Positions 43,904 to 55,917 are shown, numbered from the stretch's first letter. The stretch is 64,000 nt of DNA from Linum tenue (GCA_946122785.1 CAMGYJ010000011.1:57028449-57092448); one strand, 5' to 3'. Notes: generated from the letters alone by a model not told the origin. Translations and numbers: made by a program.

Positions 43904-46900
43904 ATGGGTTCGTCGCTCCTGCCAGATCTCGGCACCCAGATACTGATTCCGGTATGCGGGGTCATCGGAATCGCCTTCGCTCTGTTCCAGTGGGTGCTGG
44001 TCTCGTCCGTCAAGCTGTCTCCCGCCGGCGGCAGGGATGCGGCCAACAAGAATGGGTACAACGACTCCCTGATTGAGGAGGAAGAGGGGGTGAATGACCA
44101 CAGCGTCGTCGCCAAATGCGCCGAGATTCAGAACGCCATTTCCGAGGGTAAATAGAGCTCTCGCCTCTGTCTTAGATCTCAGCTTTGTGTTGGGTTTATT
44201 CAGTTTTGTGAACTGGGTGTTGGTCAGAGTTTTAAATACTGTCAGGGATTAGAGATGGTTTCAGAGCGTTCCTAGTGGCCAAATTTTACTGGGAAGAGCC
44301 GTAATTGTTATGTTTAGCTGATTCTGTCGGTTGTTTTTATTGGGTAGAGGTTCCTGGCGGAGATCTGATTCTCTGTTCTGCACGTGTCTGGTTTTCTGCA
44401 ACTGAGCTCTCAAAGTTTCGTTTTTTGAATCCATGGAGCAAGTGTGCAGACTAAAAGTAGAACTTGTTGGATCTTTCCCCATTTTTAGGATGGTCCGAGT
44501 TTTCCTTTGGGTTGGTGGAGATCGGTAGAGACATGTGCTAGATCTGGGAACCATTTCTTCTTGATGATTTGGTGGAAATCTAGAGCTCCATTGAAGTTCT
44601 ATGGATCTGAGCTTTTGTTTCCAGCCCTGTGTCTTAATATGTTGTGCTCTACTAGAAAAATCTGATAATGACCCATTCCTTGTGGAAGACATTTTGAGCT
44701 CGACCAAGTTCTTCGGACTGGATGTTTAAATGGAGTTCTTCGTCCTTCTAATTACCCTTTTTCTCCATTGTGTGACATCAAGCAGTGACTTTTCCCACTA
44801 CTTGGGATTCGTTACGTGTTCTTGCTTGCCACTTATGCTTTAATATTGGTGATACTTTCCTTAGTTCAATTATATGACATTGTAATTAGTATTTAAACGT
44901 TAAAGCCTACTTTTTTTATGCATCCTCATTGATCTGTGAATTATGGGAAACATCCTTTCCATCGGTTTCTCTTTCTGAGATATACAATGAACGCTGTAGA
45001 TTCCTCAAATCTTTTTTTGGTCTTCATTCTATACTATATTATCTTGGGTATGTTATACACGTGATGAAATCTTGCATTTGAGAAGGTGGAGGCACAATAT
45101 AAAAATTGAACTTTCATATTAGTTTTAATGTTGTACTTGGGCACTTCTCCTCCCGAAGGAGACTTGCATGTGTTTGTTAGTTTCTGCAGTTCCTGTCATT
45201 TCACTTATTTCTGTTGCAGAATATTACTCTTCAGTATGCTTAACTGGATTGACTAATTGGGTCTTTATGCTGCTTGCTGCAGGGTCAACCTCCTTCCTTT
45301 TCACTATGTACAAGTATGTCGGCATCTTCATGGTTGCCTTCGCTGTCCTCATATTTGTGTTCTTGGGATCCGTTGATGGATTTAGCACAAGTCACCAGGT
45401 TTGCACCTACGACGCAACCAAGATGTGCAAGCCTGCCCTGGCTACTGCTGCTTTCAGCACCATATCTTTCTTGCTCGGTGCAGTGACTTCTGTGGTTTCT
45501 GGGTTCCTTGGGATGAAGATTGCTACCTATGCAAACGCTAGGACAACACTCGAGGCAAGGAAAGGAGTCGGAAAGGCTTTCATTGTGGCCTTTAGATCTG
45601 GTGCAGTCATGGGTTTTCTCTTGGCTGCAAATGGTCTGGTGGTTCTCTACATTACCATCAATCTCTTCAAGCTTTACTATGGTGATGACTGGGGTGGCCT
45701 TTTCGAAGCTATTACTGGTTATGGTCTTGGTGGATCTTCCATGGCTCTCTTCGGTAGAGTTGGTGGTGGAATCTACACCAAAGCTGCTGATGTTGGTGCT
45801 GATCTTGTTGGGAAAGTTGAGAGGAACATTCCAGAGGACGACCCCAGAAATCCAGCTGTAAGCAACTACTAAATATTTCAAGCCTTGCTTATGAACTGTG
45901 ATGAATTGTGGTTATATCGTCGTTTACTCTGGTTCTTTTCTTCTTCTTCTTCTTTGCAGGTGATTGCTGACAATGTTGGAGATAATGTTGGTGATATTGC
46001 TGGTATGGGATCCGATCTTTTCGGTTCATATGCCGAGGCATCATGTGCTGCTCTAGTGGTTGCATCCATCTCATCTTTCGGGATTAATCATGAGTTCACA
46101 GCGATGCTATATCCACTAATTATCAGTGCAGTAGGAATCGTTGTTTGTTTGATCACCACTTTGTTTGCCACTGATTTCTTCGAGATCAAGGCTGTAAAAG
46201 AAATCGAGCCTGCTCTGAAAAGGCAGCTCATCATCTCAACTGTTCTCATGACCGTCGGGATTGCTGTTGTTAGCTGGATCGCTCTTCCAGCTTCCTTCAC
46301 TATCTTCAATTTCGGAACACAGAAGGATGTGGCCAACTGGTATGTTTCTGTCAGCTCAAATATTCTTAAGTTCATGCTAAATGTCTGAAGATTTTTCTCA
46401 CTTGAATCTCTGTCCGTTCAGGCAACTGTTCTTGTGTGTTGCTGTTGGTCTATGGGCTGGACTTATTATTGGATTTGTGACCGAGTACTATACTAGCAAT
46501 GCATACAGGTAAAAAAAAAACTTCAAAAGCCTAAGGTTCAATTTGGTATGCTTTCTTTCGTGAATCTGTAATAACACTAGTTTTCTTGTCTTCGGTTTCT
46601 TTTCTTCCCCAGCCCTGTTCAAGACGTTGCTGATTCTTGCCGAACTGGAGCTGCCACTAATGTCATTTTCGGGCTTGCATTGGGATACAAATCTGTCATC
46701 ATCCCCATTTTTGCCATTGCAGTGAGCATTTTTGTTAGTTTCAGCTTTGCTGCTATGTATGGCATTGCAGTAGCTGCCCTTGGAATGTTGAGCACCATAG
46801 CCACTGGCTTGGCCATTGATGCTTATGGCCCCATTAGTGACAATGCTGGAGGTATCGCTGAGATGGCAGGAATGAGCCACAGAATCCGAGAGAGAACTGA

Positions 46901-48504
46901 TGCCCTCGACGCTGCAGGAAACACCACTGCTGCTATTGGCAAGGTTGGAATCTTCTTTAAAAAGATCTCTCATCTCTTTTCTTTTATTCTGTTGGTTTTC
47001 GAAGTTATCTTCTTGTTCTTCATCTGACGTGTTGGTGGGTGGTGCCAAATGATTTTTTTGCCCATGGGACCACGATTAGTGTGGCACACACGTCTAAGGG
47101 AATGGATGACATGGACTAGCTGCCCGACTTTACTTTCGGATTTTTGCTGGAATGATTTTTTTCATTTTGAAAGAGAAAGCTGTGATTTTTTCCTCCTTTT
47201 CTTCCCGAGGAGTTAGACGAGGAACCAATTCCTTCAACTGCCTTGGACCACTTGTTTACATGCGTGACGCTTCCATTTCTCTAGTTAAATGACAAAAGTG
47301 CTAATGATAACTACATATTTAATTTTGTACGACATTTTTAGGGGGTGGATAATGGTTATCGAATCCGATTAAATTTCCCGGGGTTTGGTTAAACTAAAAC
47401 CAGAATATTGCGTATTAAGTTTGATTGAAATTTCGATTAACCAAGATTTAGAACGTTCCTACCTCTTTATCTTGATTCACTGAAGGTGCTGTCTTGAGAA
47501 CCATATCCTTTCACCTGTATAGATTACAGATATCTGCTTTCTCTCGCAGAAGAGACGAGCTGATTCTTGACTGTCATCATCTGCTATGTATTCTAGTTTA
47601 CTCAACTCTTTGATTATGCCAAATTCACAGGGTTTCGCTATTGGTTCTGCTGCTCTTGTCTCACTGGCACTCTTTGGTGCCTTCGTCAGCCGTGCCTCAA
47701 TCACAACGGTCGATGTGTTGACACCGAAAGTATTCATTGGGTTGATTGTCGGGGCAATGCTTCCATACTGGTTCTCTGCCATGACAATGAAGTCTGTAGG
47801 AAGTGCAGCATTGAAGATGGTTGAGGAGGTTCGTAGGCAGTTCAACACCATTCCTGGACTAATGGAAGGTACTGCTAAGCCTGACTATGCCACCTGCGTC
47901 AAGATCTCCACTGATGCCTCTATCAAGGAAATGATCCCACCTGGCGCACTTGTCATGCTCACTCCCCTCGTTGTCGGCATCTTCTTTGGTGTTGAGACCC
48001 TCTCCGGTGTCCTTGCAGGATCTCTCGTGTCCGGTGTGCAGGTAAATGCCAGATATCAGATTCCTATATTGCTGATCTTGAATAGCTCTCGATGCTTGAC
48101 CTGTTCTTAACGCGGGTTTTGCATTTGTGTACACTGCAGATTGCTATCTCTGCATCGAACACTGGTGGCGCATGGGACAACGCCAAGAAGTACATTGAGG
48201 TAATAATATATTTCCTCCTTTTCCTTTCGACTGGTACAATGCTTGCTCCAATTTGTCATTGAATTTGAGTAAATTCTTGAATTTTGGGATGTTGTTCCAG
48301 GCTGGTGCATCGGAACATGCAAGATCGCTCGGCCCAAAAGGATCAGACCCACACAAGGCAGCAGTCATTGGCGACACCATTGGCGACCCGTTGAAGGACA
48401 CATCTGGACCATCTCTCAACATCCTCATCAAGCTCATGGCTGTCGAGTCCCTCGTCTTTGCCCCATTCTTCGCCACTCACGGTGGCTTGCTGTTCAAGCT
48501 TTAA
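43904..48504 (+). CDS. Vacuolar H+-pyrophosphatase, type I (copy 2, eight exons)
   Basis: Exons 43904-44147, 45283-45857, 45960-46339, 46422-46508, 46613-46943, 47631-48041, 48140-48199 and 48301-48504 give 763 codons. It is the same K+-dependent proton pump as copy 1, with [11 protein letters not shown] at 251-261 and GNTTAAIGK at 531-539. The N terminus is four codons shorter. An intron after YIE, 101 bases long (48200-48300), separates exons 7 and 8 and is absent from copy 1. Intron 1 is about 1.1 kb. Protein sequence is nearly the same in the two copies, but synonymous positions differ widely, so the duplication is not recent. Copy 2 uses more T-ending and A-ending codons in its 3' half than copy 1. 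Confidence 0.96.
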
Positions 48505-49348
48505 GGAAAACACCAATGGTGAAGTATTCAACCAGAGGAGCATCAAGGTGCTTGCTGTCTGGGTTCCTCTTTTGTTTACCCTCTTCCCCTCCCCCCAAAT
48601 CTCCCATCCTTCCATAGCCTTCATTCCTTAGATAGTTCAGATTATATGTAGTCTGTAGCTGTTCGTTGTCTTTGACAAGTCTTTCGAGATAAACAAACGG
48701 GTTTGTATGTTCTTCTCCCACATGGGGGGAAAGAGGTCGATAACGACGAAGATATGTATGACGAGGAGAAGAACAATGTCGGTTATGTCGAATCCTCGTG
48801 ATGAAGGCCAGAAGAGAGTTGTGACTTAGTTTTATATGTTTCTTCATTAGCAAGAAAGAACATTTACATTTTTCGTGTAATCCCAGTGTCTTCATTCATC
48901 TTTTGAGCTCATTTTCAGTGACATCTTTTTGGTCTTGGCAATTCCTCTTTTCTATTTGAGGTGTGACTGTCTTTGCCGTTACTTTCCCTTACCTCCTAGT
49001 TTGCTGAGACTTGGTTAGTAATACCATGGAGGAGCTACTGTGCTTTTTCTGTAGCTGTAGCTTGAGTGCTGCACTTGGGTATCGAATTGCGGAAGAATGG
49101 TATGGCCTCCTTTGAGATCAACTACTTGGTATCAGATTTTGGGTTCGACAAAAGTCTTTATTTTCTCTGATACATGGCGCATAACATAAACTTCAGCTTC
49201 CAGACACTGGAAGCTGGAACTTGCCTCCAGAAGGCTTTATTTTTTCACATACATGGAGCAGAACACAAACTTCAGATTTCAGAGGTTGAAATCTGGAACA
49301 GGGGAAATTTTAAAAGTGAAAAAGTTCCAGACTTTATCCAAGAGAACT
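48505..49348. other. Convergent 3' flanks of H+-PPase copy 2 and 2OG gene A
   Basis: The 3' untranslated regions of the two genes meet here. The part near 49180-49340 is related to sequence at 51.1-51.25 kb and 52.53-52.66 kb, that is, to the flanks of the 2OG remnants. No gene is seen. Confidence 0.5.
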
Positions 49349-50654
49349 TCAAACTCTGGCATCGTCGATGAGTGTCCTCCCACTCTTATAGTAATCAAAA
49401 TGAGTGGTTTCTCCATATATCACCTTCCTGTACAACGATGGCCTCTCTTCATTCACCAGCTCTTCAATCGGTTCGACTCCCATTTGCGGGTTAGAAAGAG
49501 AGAGCACAGCAAGAGAAACTCTCTCCCTTTCTGAATCCACCATTCCCCTGTGGTACAAGCTCTTGAACTCTCCATTGCTCAGTATCTGCCACATATTTTC
49601 TCCATTCATCCATGTTAAAGGAAACGAAAGCAACAAAGCTAATTTACCTCCACCAAACTAATCACTGTGAATGATTTACTACATTATACCTCTAGCTGCT
49701 CCCCAACATTGATGACAAGGGCATCTGGAACTATGGGAACTCTGAACCACTGCCCATCTTTCAGAATCTGCAGGCCTTCAAGTTCTTTGTCCTGCAGGAG
49801 AACGGTGAGCACCGTCGAATCGAAGTGTGGCTTGAGGCCGAAGACGAGATCTGGCCTCGGACAGGAAGGGTAGAAGTTGAATCTTGCATACATTATCCAT
49901 GGCTCCCCCATCTTGTGCAGAAAGCTGGTCTCTTTCAGATTCATTGACCTGGCTAGTGCCTTCAGGATGACTTCATACACTGTTACCAACTTGCTGCTGT
50001 ATTCATCCACAACTTCCCTGCATCGGTTTTTCATGAAATCAATTGCTTGTTGCTCAAGTAAAAAAATCAAAACTACGCGAATAAGCCCCGAAAACTTCAT
50101 AAAACCTGAACTCTGGTGGATTCTCAGGCCAATACTTCAGCTGTCTGAACTCCTCGGGATGAATAGTGATCCTCAATCTGGCGCCCCAATCGCGAGCAAG
50201 GAAATCGTTAGGGGCAGGGTCACTGCCATACCCTTCAAACCCATCAACTTCCCTCTTCCATTTGAGCTTCTCTTCTTCTGGCAGCGCCACGAATTGCTTG
50301 AACAGCGTCCTCAATTTGTCAAGAAACCAACTCTCCACTCCATGGTTTGTTACCTGTACACATAGAAACCATCATCCAGTCTCATATCAAACGTTGAGCA
50401 GTCAAAATGAAACGTCAGAAGAAGGAAAATGGAAGAAGAAGAATAAGAAGAAAAAAGCAGACAATCATGCAGCCATATGCGCTGAGAGCTGAGCGGATCT
50501 TTTGATCAGCTTCAGAAGGAACAGTGAGCTGGCCAATGTCAATGATGGGAATGTCTATCAGTGGAAGCAGAGAAGGGTGTTCATGGTGGCCTTCACGGAT
50601 GTATTTGGCTTCTGGGTTCCTGCCACTGATGGGAATTTCTTTCACAGCTTCCAT
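49349..50654 (-). CDS. 2-oxoglutarate/Fe(II) dioxygenase A (SRG1-like, four exons)
   Basis: Exons on the minus strand: 50654-50463, 50353-50106, 50017-49690 and 49585-49349, giving 334 codons. The N-terminal DIOX_N part includes PLIDIPIIDIGQL and, after the first intron, VTNHGVE. The catalytic domain has the iron ligands His211 and Asp213 (KPHFDS) and His268, and the 2-oxoglutarate-binding Arg278-x-Ser280. All key residues are present, so an active enzyme is expected. The DOXC/SRG1 branch hydroxylates or demethylates specialised metabolites; the substrate is unknown. Two further genes with the same exon plan (exons 3 and 4 exactly 328 and 237 bases) lie at 54.6 and 58.1 kb, so this is a tandem cluster. 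A TATA box lies 65 bases before the start. Confidence 0.93.
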
Positions 50655-50718
50655 GGTTGATGTGCTTAATTAGCTGATTATGAATGTTTTGCATGAATGG
50701 AAAATGGTTTTGGTTTGG

Positions 50719-50727
50719 CTTTTATAG
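50719..50727 (-). promoter_or_regulatory. TATA box of 2OG gene A
   Basis: CTATAAAAG on the minus strand, 65-73 bases upstream of the ATG at 50654. Spacing and sequence fit a strong plant TATA promoter. Confidence 0.75.
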
Positions 50728-50918
50728 AGGGATGTGGATAAGGCAATAAGGGGCAGTTTCAGGTTTTGCATGGAAGACTGACAAATGGGCTAAAAGGGGT
50801 GCTAGGGTTCTGAAGGATTCAGAATACACGTATAGAACATGCATGCAATTCTGGTGGTTGTTACAACAAGGTTGAAAGCATGCAAGGAACTGACAAGGTG
50901 AGGTGTTATTCTTATCTT

Positions 50919-51002
50919 TACCTTGATTTGGACAGAGATTCGGACAAGGTGTTTGATGAAATGCCTGAGAGAGATTTCTTAGCGTGGACAACGATGGTTT
51001 CC
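50919..51002 (+). pseudogene. Fragment of a PPR gene
   Basis: These bases match the intact PPR gene at about 53309-53394, including the stretch encoding KVFDEMPERD followed by WTTMVS. The match is interrupted by a small deletion. Before and after it the similarity stops. It has the same orientation as the intact gene and lies just upstream of the 2OG gene A promoter. Confidence 0.8.
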
Positions 51003-51182
51003 ATGGCGACCTCCGAGATCAGCTGACTGATCGGTGGAGTGGTACCTTTGTTGGTTCGTACATTGATTCAGTAGAACCTGAGCTCAGATTTTGCCATGGA
51101 ACAAAAAGCTTTTCATATTCTTCATATAAATGGAGAACATGACATAAAACTTCAGACTGATAACAGAAACTGAATAACCCAG

Positions 51183-51510
51183 AACAGAGTAAGTTCAGAA
51201 AGCTGGAAAGTTTCAGACTTTATCGACAAACACTTGAAATGATTCTCTTCCTACTCTGGTAGTAACGAAGTTGCAGACTTTCTTCATGATTTCACCATCT
51301 CGAACAGCAATTAATGGGCGCTCTTCATTCACCTGGAACGATGGGAAACAGAGTAAGTTCAGAAAGCTGGAAAGTTTCAGACTTTATCGACAAACACTTG
51401 AAATGATTCTCTTCCTACTCTGGTAGTAACGAAGTTGCAGACTTTCTTCATGATTTCACCATCTCGAACAGCAATTAATGGGCGCTCTTCATTCACCTGG
51501 AACGATGGGA
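51183..51510. repeat. Perfect 164-base tandem duplication
   Basis: 51183-51346 and 51347-51510 appear identical by eye, both starting AACAGAGTAAGTTCAGAAAG and ending GGAACGATGGGA with one further A. The unit covers the end of the 2OG pseudogene exon 4 and its 3' flank. Identity suggests a recent event or an assembly artefact. Confidence 0.9.
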
Positions 51511-51580
51511 ACTCTGAACCACTGGCTATCTTTCTCCATCTGCAGGCCTTCAACTTCTTTAATTTGACTTCAGCTGTCAC
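51183..51580 (-). pseudogene. 2OG dioxygenase pseudogene fragment
   Basis: The minus strand encodes remnants of exon 3 (related to GQWFRVPIVP) joined directly to the end of exon 4 (VNEERP...). The end of exon 3, intron 3 and the start of exon 4, with the third iron-ligand His, are deleted. The iron-ligand part of exon 3 is also missing. It matches gene A best. A 164-base segment of it is duplicated in tandem. Confidence 0.8.
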
Positions 51581-51678
51581 AAGCAATAAATGGTTGAAAA
51601 CTTGTAAGCAAGAGAATGGAATGTTTTCTAATACCTTTTATCAACTTCCAACATATTGGCGACAAGAAACATCTCGCG

Positions 51679-52403
51679 CGACATAACAGACATATCTTAT
51701 TGGGGCACGATAGTTAATGAGGTGACGAAAGCTATACTAGCATTTTCCCGCTTAGCATGTCTTTTCCGTAGCTTGAATCGTACATAAATTGCCTTCGTTT
51801 CTAAAATTGTAGAAGTTAAGAAGATGAAATAGTTGAGACTGATCAGTCTCTATCAAGTATTCTACAAACCGACAAGTCGACAACGAAGCTATGCCTATAT
51901 GTCAATAAATAAGCTAGAGTTCTTCTATATATCATCTCCCCATGTCAAATTGGCTTTATTTGTGGAAGATAAATAATTGGTAGAAAGTCATTAAAAAAAC
52001 TTCATAGAAGTGGCAGACTATGCATTATGGACCTCAAGCTAGATATTAAAAGAGTTTTGATAGAATAGAATGAGACTTTCTTCTATAAATAATCATAAAA
52101 GTGAGAGACTGTCCAATGGTGACAAAAAAAAAAAAAATCCTACGACATAACAGACAAATCTTATTGGGGCACGATAGTTAATGAGATGACAACATTTTTC
52201 CGCCAAGCATGTCTTTTCCGTAGTGCTGGTCTTCATTCCTAAAACTGTTGAAACTAAGACGACGAGACAGTTGAGACCGGTTAGTCTCTCTCAAGTGTTA
52301 AGCAAACCGACAACGAAGCTACCGGTCAATAAATTAGTGAGAGTCCTTCCATGTGTCATCTTCCTATGTCAAATTGACTTTATTCGTGGAAGATAAATAA
52401 TTG
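51679..52403. repeat. Direct repeat pair of about 300 and 260 bases
   Basis: R1 (51679-51979) and R2 (52143-52403) both start CGACATAACAGACA and share TCTTATTGGGGCACGATAG, then GCATGTCTTTTCCGTAG, AACCGACAACGAAGCTA (broken in R1) and TGGAAGATAAATAATTG at the end. They are diverged with indels. The 163-base spacer ends in a run of A. The form resembles a miniature LTR element, but no TG...CA ends or primer-binding site is convincing. Confidence 0.75.
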
Positions 52404-52469
52404 ATGACATCAAGTCAAGTCAAGTCTCCTTGTTGATTTCCAAGTTGCCCACTTTCCATTGCGTTATCT

Positions 52470-52680
52470 GGTTGTGGGATGTGGTTTTGAATTCTCCAGT
52501 GATGTCAGTGCTTAATGTCTGGGATCACATTATGGAAAAACACTTCAGATTACATAAACTGAAAAAACCAGAACAGGGTAAGTTAATTAAGAAAGCTATG
52601 AAAGGAAGTTTCAGGCTTTCAGATTATGGCATCATCAAAGACTCTCACTCCAATAAATTTCTTTTTGTTTAATTGCAGAG
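52470..52680 (-). pseudogene. Decayed 2OG gene 3'-end remnant
   Basis: Bases 52535-52665 follow the flank of the 2OG pseudogene at 51130-51265 (GAACAGGGTAAGTT versus GAACAGAGTAAGTT). They end with a diverged copy of the last codons of exon 4. A short piece near 52490-52505 resembles the GEFK start of exon 4 but is out of order. The remnant is 180 bases before the PPR gene. Confidence 0.45.
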
Positions 52681-52858
52681 GTAATTACAGATTCGACCCG
52701 CATAAAATTACTGAAATTGTTCTAGGAAGGATCCAACTCTATGTTATTCTGCCGCTTGGTTGGTCCTGAATTTATATATGAAGCCTGCTGTGCATCGAGT
52801 TTGATGTGTATGTCTTAATTTCTCAGAGCCTCCCTGTTTCCCGCCTACAATTATTATT

Positions 52859-54535
52859 ATGCTTTCTCGAGCCAATTTGATAGTTACTCACTTGAAGCAA
52901 TGCTCCAAGATCAGAGATTTGGATTCGGCACTAGGCAATATGATCAAAGTAGCAGCAACCCAAGATTGCTTTCTAATGAACCAATTCATCACGGCTTGTT
53001 CTTCCGTTGGCGCGACGGAACAGGCCGTTTCCGCGGCTGCCCAGATGGAGAATCCGAATGTTTTTGTTTACAACGCGATGCTAAAAGGATTCGTCGAGAA
53101 TCGTCGACCCGTTGAGGCTCTCGAGTGCTATATTCAGCTGATGAGAGCTCAGTTGTCGCCGACGAGTTATACCTTTTCGTCTCTGGTTAAAGCCTGCAGC
53201 TTTGTTGGCGGCGATGGTGGGAGGGTTGGGGAATCAGTTCATGGGCAGATTTGGAGACATGGGCTTGCTTCGAGCGTGTTTGTCTGCACGACGTTGATAG
53301 AGTTTTACTTTGATTTGGACAGAATTGGTGCGTCCGTCAAGGTGTTTGATGAAATGCCTGAGAGAGATGTCTTCGCGTGGACCACGATGGTTTCTTGTCT
53401 TGCTCGTGCAGGGGATTTGAGTTCCGCAAGGAGGTTGTTTGACTTGATGCCTGGAAGGAATGTTGCTACTTGGAACACATTGTTGGGCGGATATGCAAGA
53501 TTGGGGGATGTAGTATCGGCTGAATTGCTATTCAATCAAATGCATGCTAAAGATGTTATTTCATGGACTACGATGATCAACTGCTATTCCCAGAACAAGA
53601 AATTCAGAGAAGCATTAGGAGTCTTCAATGAGATGACCAAGAATGAGATTCCTCCTGATGAAGTGACCTTGGCAAGTGTGATTTCAGCATGCGCCCATCT
53701 CGGAGCCCTTGACTTAGGCAAGGAAATCCATTACTATGTGATGCAGAATGGATTCGAACTCGATGTCTATATCGGATCTTCTCTTATCGATATGTATGCA
53801 AAATGTGGATCCCTAGAGCGGTCTCTTTTGGTGTTTTACAAATTGAGAGATAAAAACCTCTTCTGCTGGAACTCCATCATCGAAGGGCTCGCAGTCCATG
53901 GATACGCAGAAGAAGCTCTAGCAATGTTTTCCAAGATGAAGAGGGAGAGAATCAAACCGAATGGGGTGACTTTCATCAGCATCCTAAGTGCTTGTGCTCA
54001 CTCGGGGCTTGTTGAAGAAGGCCGAAAGTGGTTCAAGAGCATGACTTGTGATTATCATTTCCCTCCACAACTAGAGCATTATGGTTGTATGGTTGATCTA
54101 TTGAGCAAAGCCGGTTTGCTCGAAGAAGCTCTCAGGCTTATTAGAACCATGAACTTGGAACCAAATGCTGTTATTTGGGGAGCATTGCTTGGCGGATGCA
54201 AGCTTCACAGGAACTTTGAGATTGCACAGATTGCTGTTGAGGAGTTGATGGTATTAGAACCGGGGAATAGTGGCCATTATGCTCTTTTGGTTAGCTTGCA
54301 CACTCAGGTTAACCGGTGGAGTGATGCTGCAAACATTAGGTGGAAGATGAAGGAACTTGGAGTTGAAAAGTGTTCTCCTGGGTCCAGTTGGATTGAGGTT
54401 GAGAAGAGAGTTCATCAGTTTGCTGCATCGGATAAGTCTCACCATTCCTCGGTTGACATACTGTCTGTGTTAAATCAACTAGATGGGCAGTTAAAACGAG
54501 CTGCAAATAGACCTCCTGGACTTTGCCTTCAGTAA
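52859..54535 (+). CDS. Pentatricopeptide repeat protein, PLS/E class (intronless)
   Basis: A single 558-codon frame from ATG at 52859. It consists of PPR motifs of P, L and S type from about residue 65 to 440, with typical phrases VFVYNAMLKGF, DVFAWTTMVSCL, DVYIGSSLIDMYAKCG and NGVTFISILSACAHSG. An E/E+ type region follows, ending SPGSSWIEVEKRVHQF. There is no DYW deaminase domain. Plant PPR proteins of this class bind organelle RNA sequence-specifically, usually for C-to-U editing together with a DYW partner. A strong transit peptide is not obvious, so mitochondrial or plastid targeting is undecided. A piece of a second copy survives at 50.92 kb, suggesting that a PPR/2OG block was once duplicated. 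Confidence 0.93.
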   Translation: MLSRANLIVTHLKQCSKIRDLDSALGNMIKVAATQDCFLMNQFITACSSVGATEQAVSAAAQMENPNVFVYNAMLKGFVENRRPVEALECYIQLMRAQLSPTSYTFSSLVKACSFVGGDGGRVGESVHGQIWRHGLASSVFVCTTLIEFYFDLDRIGASVKVFDEMPERDVFAWTTMVSCLARAGDLSSARRLFDLMPGRNVATWNTLLGGYARLGDVVSAELLFNQMHAKDVISWTTMINCYSQNKKFREALGVFNEMTKNEIPPDEVTLASVISACAHLGALDLGKEIHYYVMQNGFELDVYIGSSLIDMYAKCGSLERSLLVFYKLRDKNLFCWNSIIEGLAVHGYAEEALAMFSKMKRERIKPNGVTFISILSACAHSGLVEEGRKWFKSMTCDYHFPPQLEHYGCMVDLLSKAGLLEEALRLIRTMNLEPNAVIWGALLGGCKLHRNFEIAQIAVEELMVLEPGNSGHYALLVSLHTQVNRWSDAANIRWKMKELGVEKCSPGSSWIEVEKRVHQFAASDKSHHSSVDILSVLNQLDGQLKRAANRPPGLCLQ

Positions 54536-54632
54536 AAGATTTCAAATTTCAGGAAGATGGTTACTTCTACGTTGTACAATTGTTTGCAAATTTAGCCTAC
54601 AACACCAAGGAGGCATAGCTTGTTAGTGAAGC

Positions 54633-55917
54633 TTAAATTCTCGCGTCATCGACCACTCTTCTTCCACTCTGATAGTAGCGAAGGTGAGTTCTTCCATTGT
54701 ACTTCATCTTCCTGAATAGCCTAGGCCTTTCTTCACTGACCAAACCTTCAACTGGTTCTATTTCATTACCATCGTGAGGAATAGAAGGTGCAGCCAGGGA
54801 TATCCTCTTCCTCTCAGAGTTCACTACTGCTCTGTGAATCGGGCTCTTGAACTCTCCATTGCTCATTATCTGTTCACATATTTCATTCATATCATATTGT
54901 GTTAGATGCTTAAATCTCAGTTTCCCATCATGGCATTGGCATCCAAAACGACTTATAGCTTACTTACCTCTAGGTGTTCGCCAGCATTGAGGACCAGAGC
55001 ATCCGGGATCACCGGAACTCTAAACCATTGACCATCTTTCAGAACTTGAAGGCCTTCCACTTCTTTGTCTTGCAGGAGAAAAGTGATCACTGTTCCATCA
55101 GAATGTGGCTTGAGCCCAAGGACTTGATCTGGCCTCGGACATGGAGGGTAGAAGTTGAATCTTGCAGACATGATCACCGGTTCTCCAATCATCCGCAGAA
55201 AGACGCTCTCATCCAGCTTCAATGACTTTGCCATGGCCTTCAGCATGACATCATGAAGCACCTGCAACTTGGTGCTGTATTCATGGAGAACTTCCCTGAA
55301 GCAAGTTGGTAATTGATGAGAACTTATCATTCTTTCTTGAGGTTGAAGCTAAATGAGTTAATGATTGGAGAGTTTACTTGAAATTTTTTGGGTTTTCAGG
55401 CCAATATTTCATCTGTCTCATTTCTTCAGGGCATGTTATAAGGCGCAATCTGTGGGACCAATCATGCACCATTACATCTGTGACTAATGGGTCACTCCCG
55501 TATCCTTGAAACCCTTCTGTCCAGCATTCGAGCTTCTGTTCTGTCGGTAGTGCGAGGAATTGCTTGAACACCGTCCGAACTTTGTCAAGAAGCAAACTTT
55601 CCACTCCATGGTTTATTATCTGAAACAAAGGGTGACCCATCTTTACTGCAATCATTCTGCAAAATGAAATGAAACTGAAGAGAAGAAGGAACGAGCCAAA
55701 CCAAGATACATCCGTATGAACTCAGAGCTGCACGGAGTTTCTCAAGTTCTTTTCCTGTGTCAGTGGAAGGATTTGTGAAGTGACCCACGTCAATCACTGG
55801 AATGTCGATGAAGGGTAGAAGAAAAGGGTCTTTCCCTCCATTGATCCCATCGGGATGGATGTACTTTGCAGGAAGGTTCTCTCCACCGACAGCCGCCAGT
55901 TCGGTCAAGGAATCCAT
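54633..55917 (-). CDS. 2-oxoglutarate/Fe(II) dioxygenase B (SRG1-like, four exons)
   Basis: Exons on the minus strand: 55917-55702, 55619-55378, 55295-54968 and 54869-54633, giving 340 codons. I start at MDSLTEL because it aligns with the start of gene A. The frame is open upstream to an ATG at 56082, through a poly-Ala tract encoded by a GCT/GCA repeat. Iron ligands are His217, Asp219 (KPHSDG) and His274, with Arg284-x-Ser286 for 2-oxoglutarate. DIOX_N features PFIDIPVIDVGHF and IINHGVES. Exons 3 and 4 have the same lengths as in genes A and C. It is closely related to gene A, and its stop lies about 100 bases from that of the convergent PPR gene. Confidence 0.92.

Noticed and set aside
51679..52403. 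Calling R1/R2 a definite LTR retrotransposon
   Set aside because: No TG...CA termini, convincing primer-binding site, polypurine tract or target duplication could be seen.
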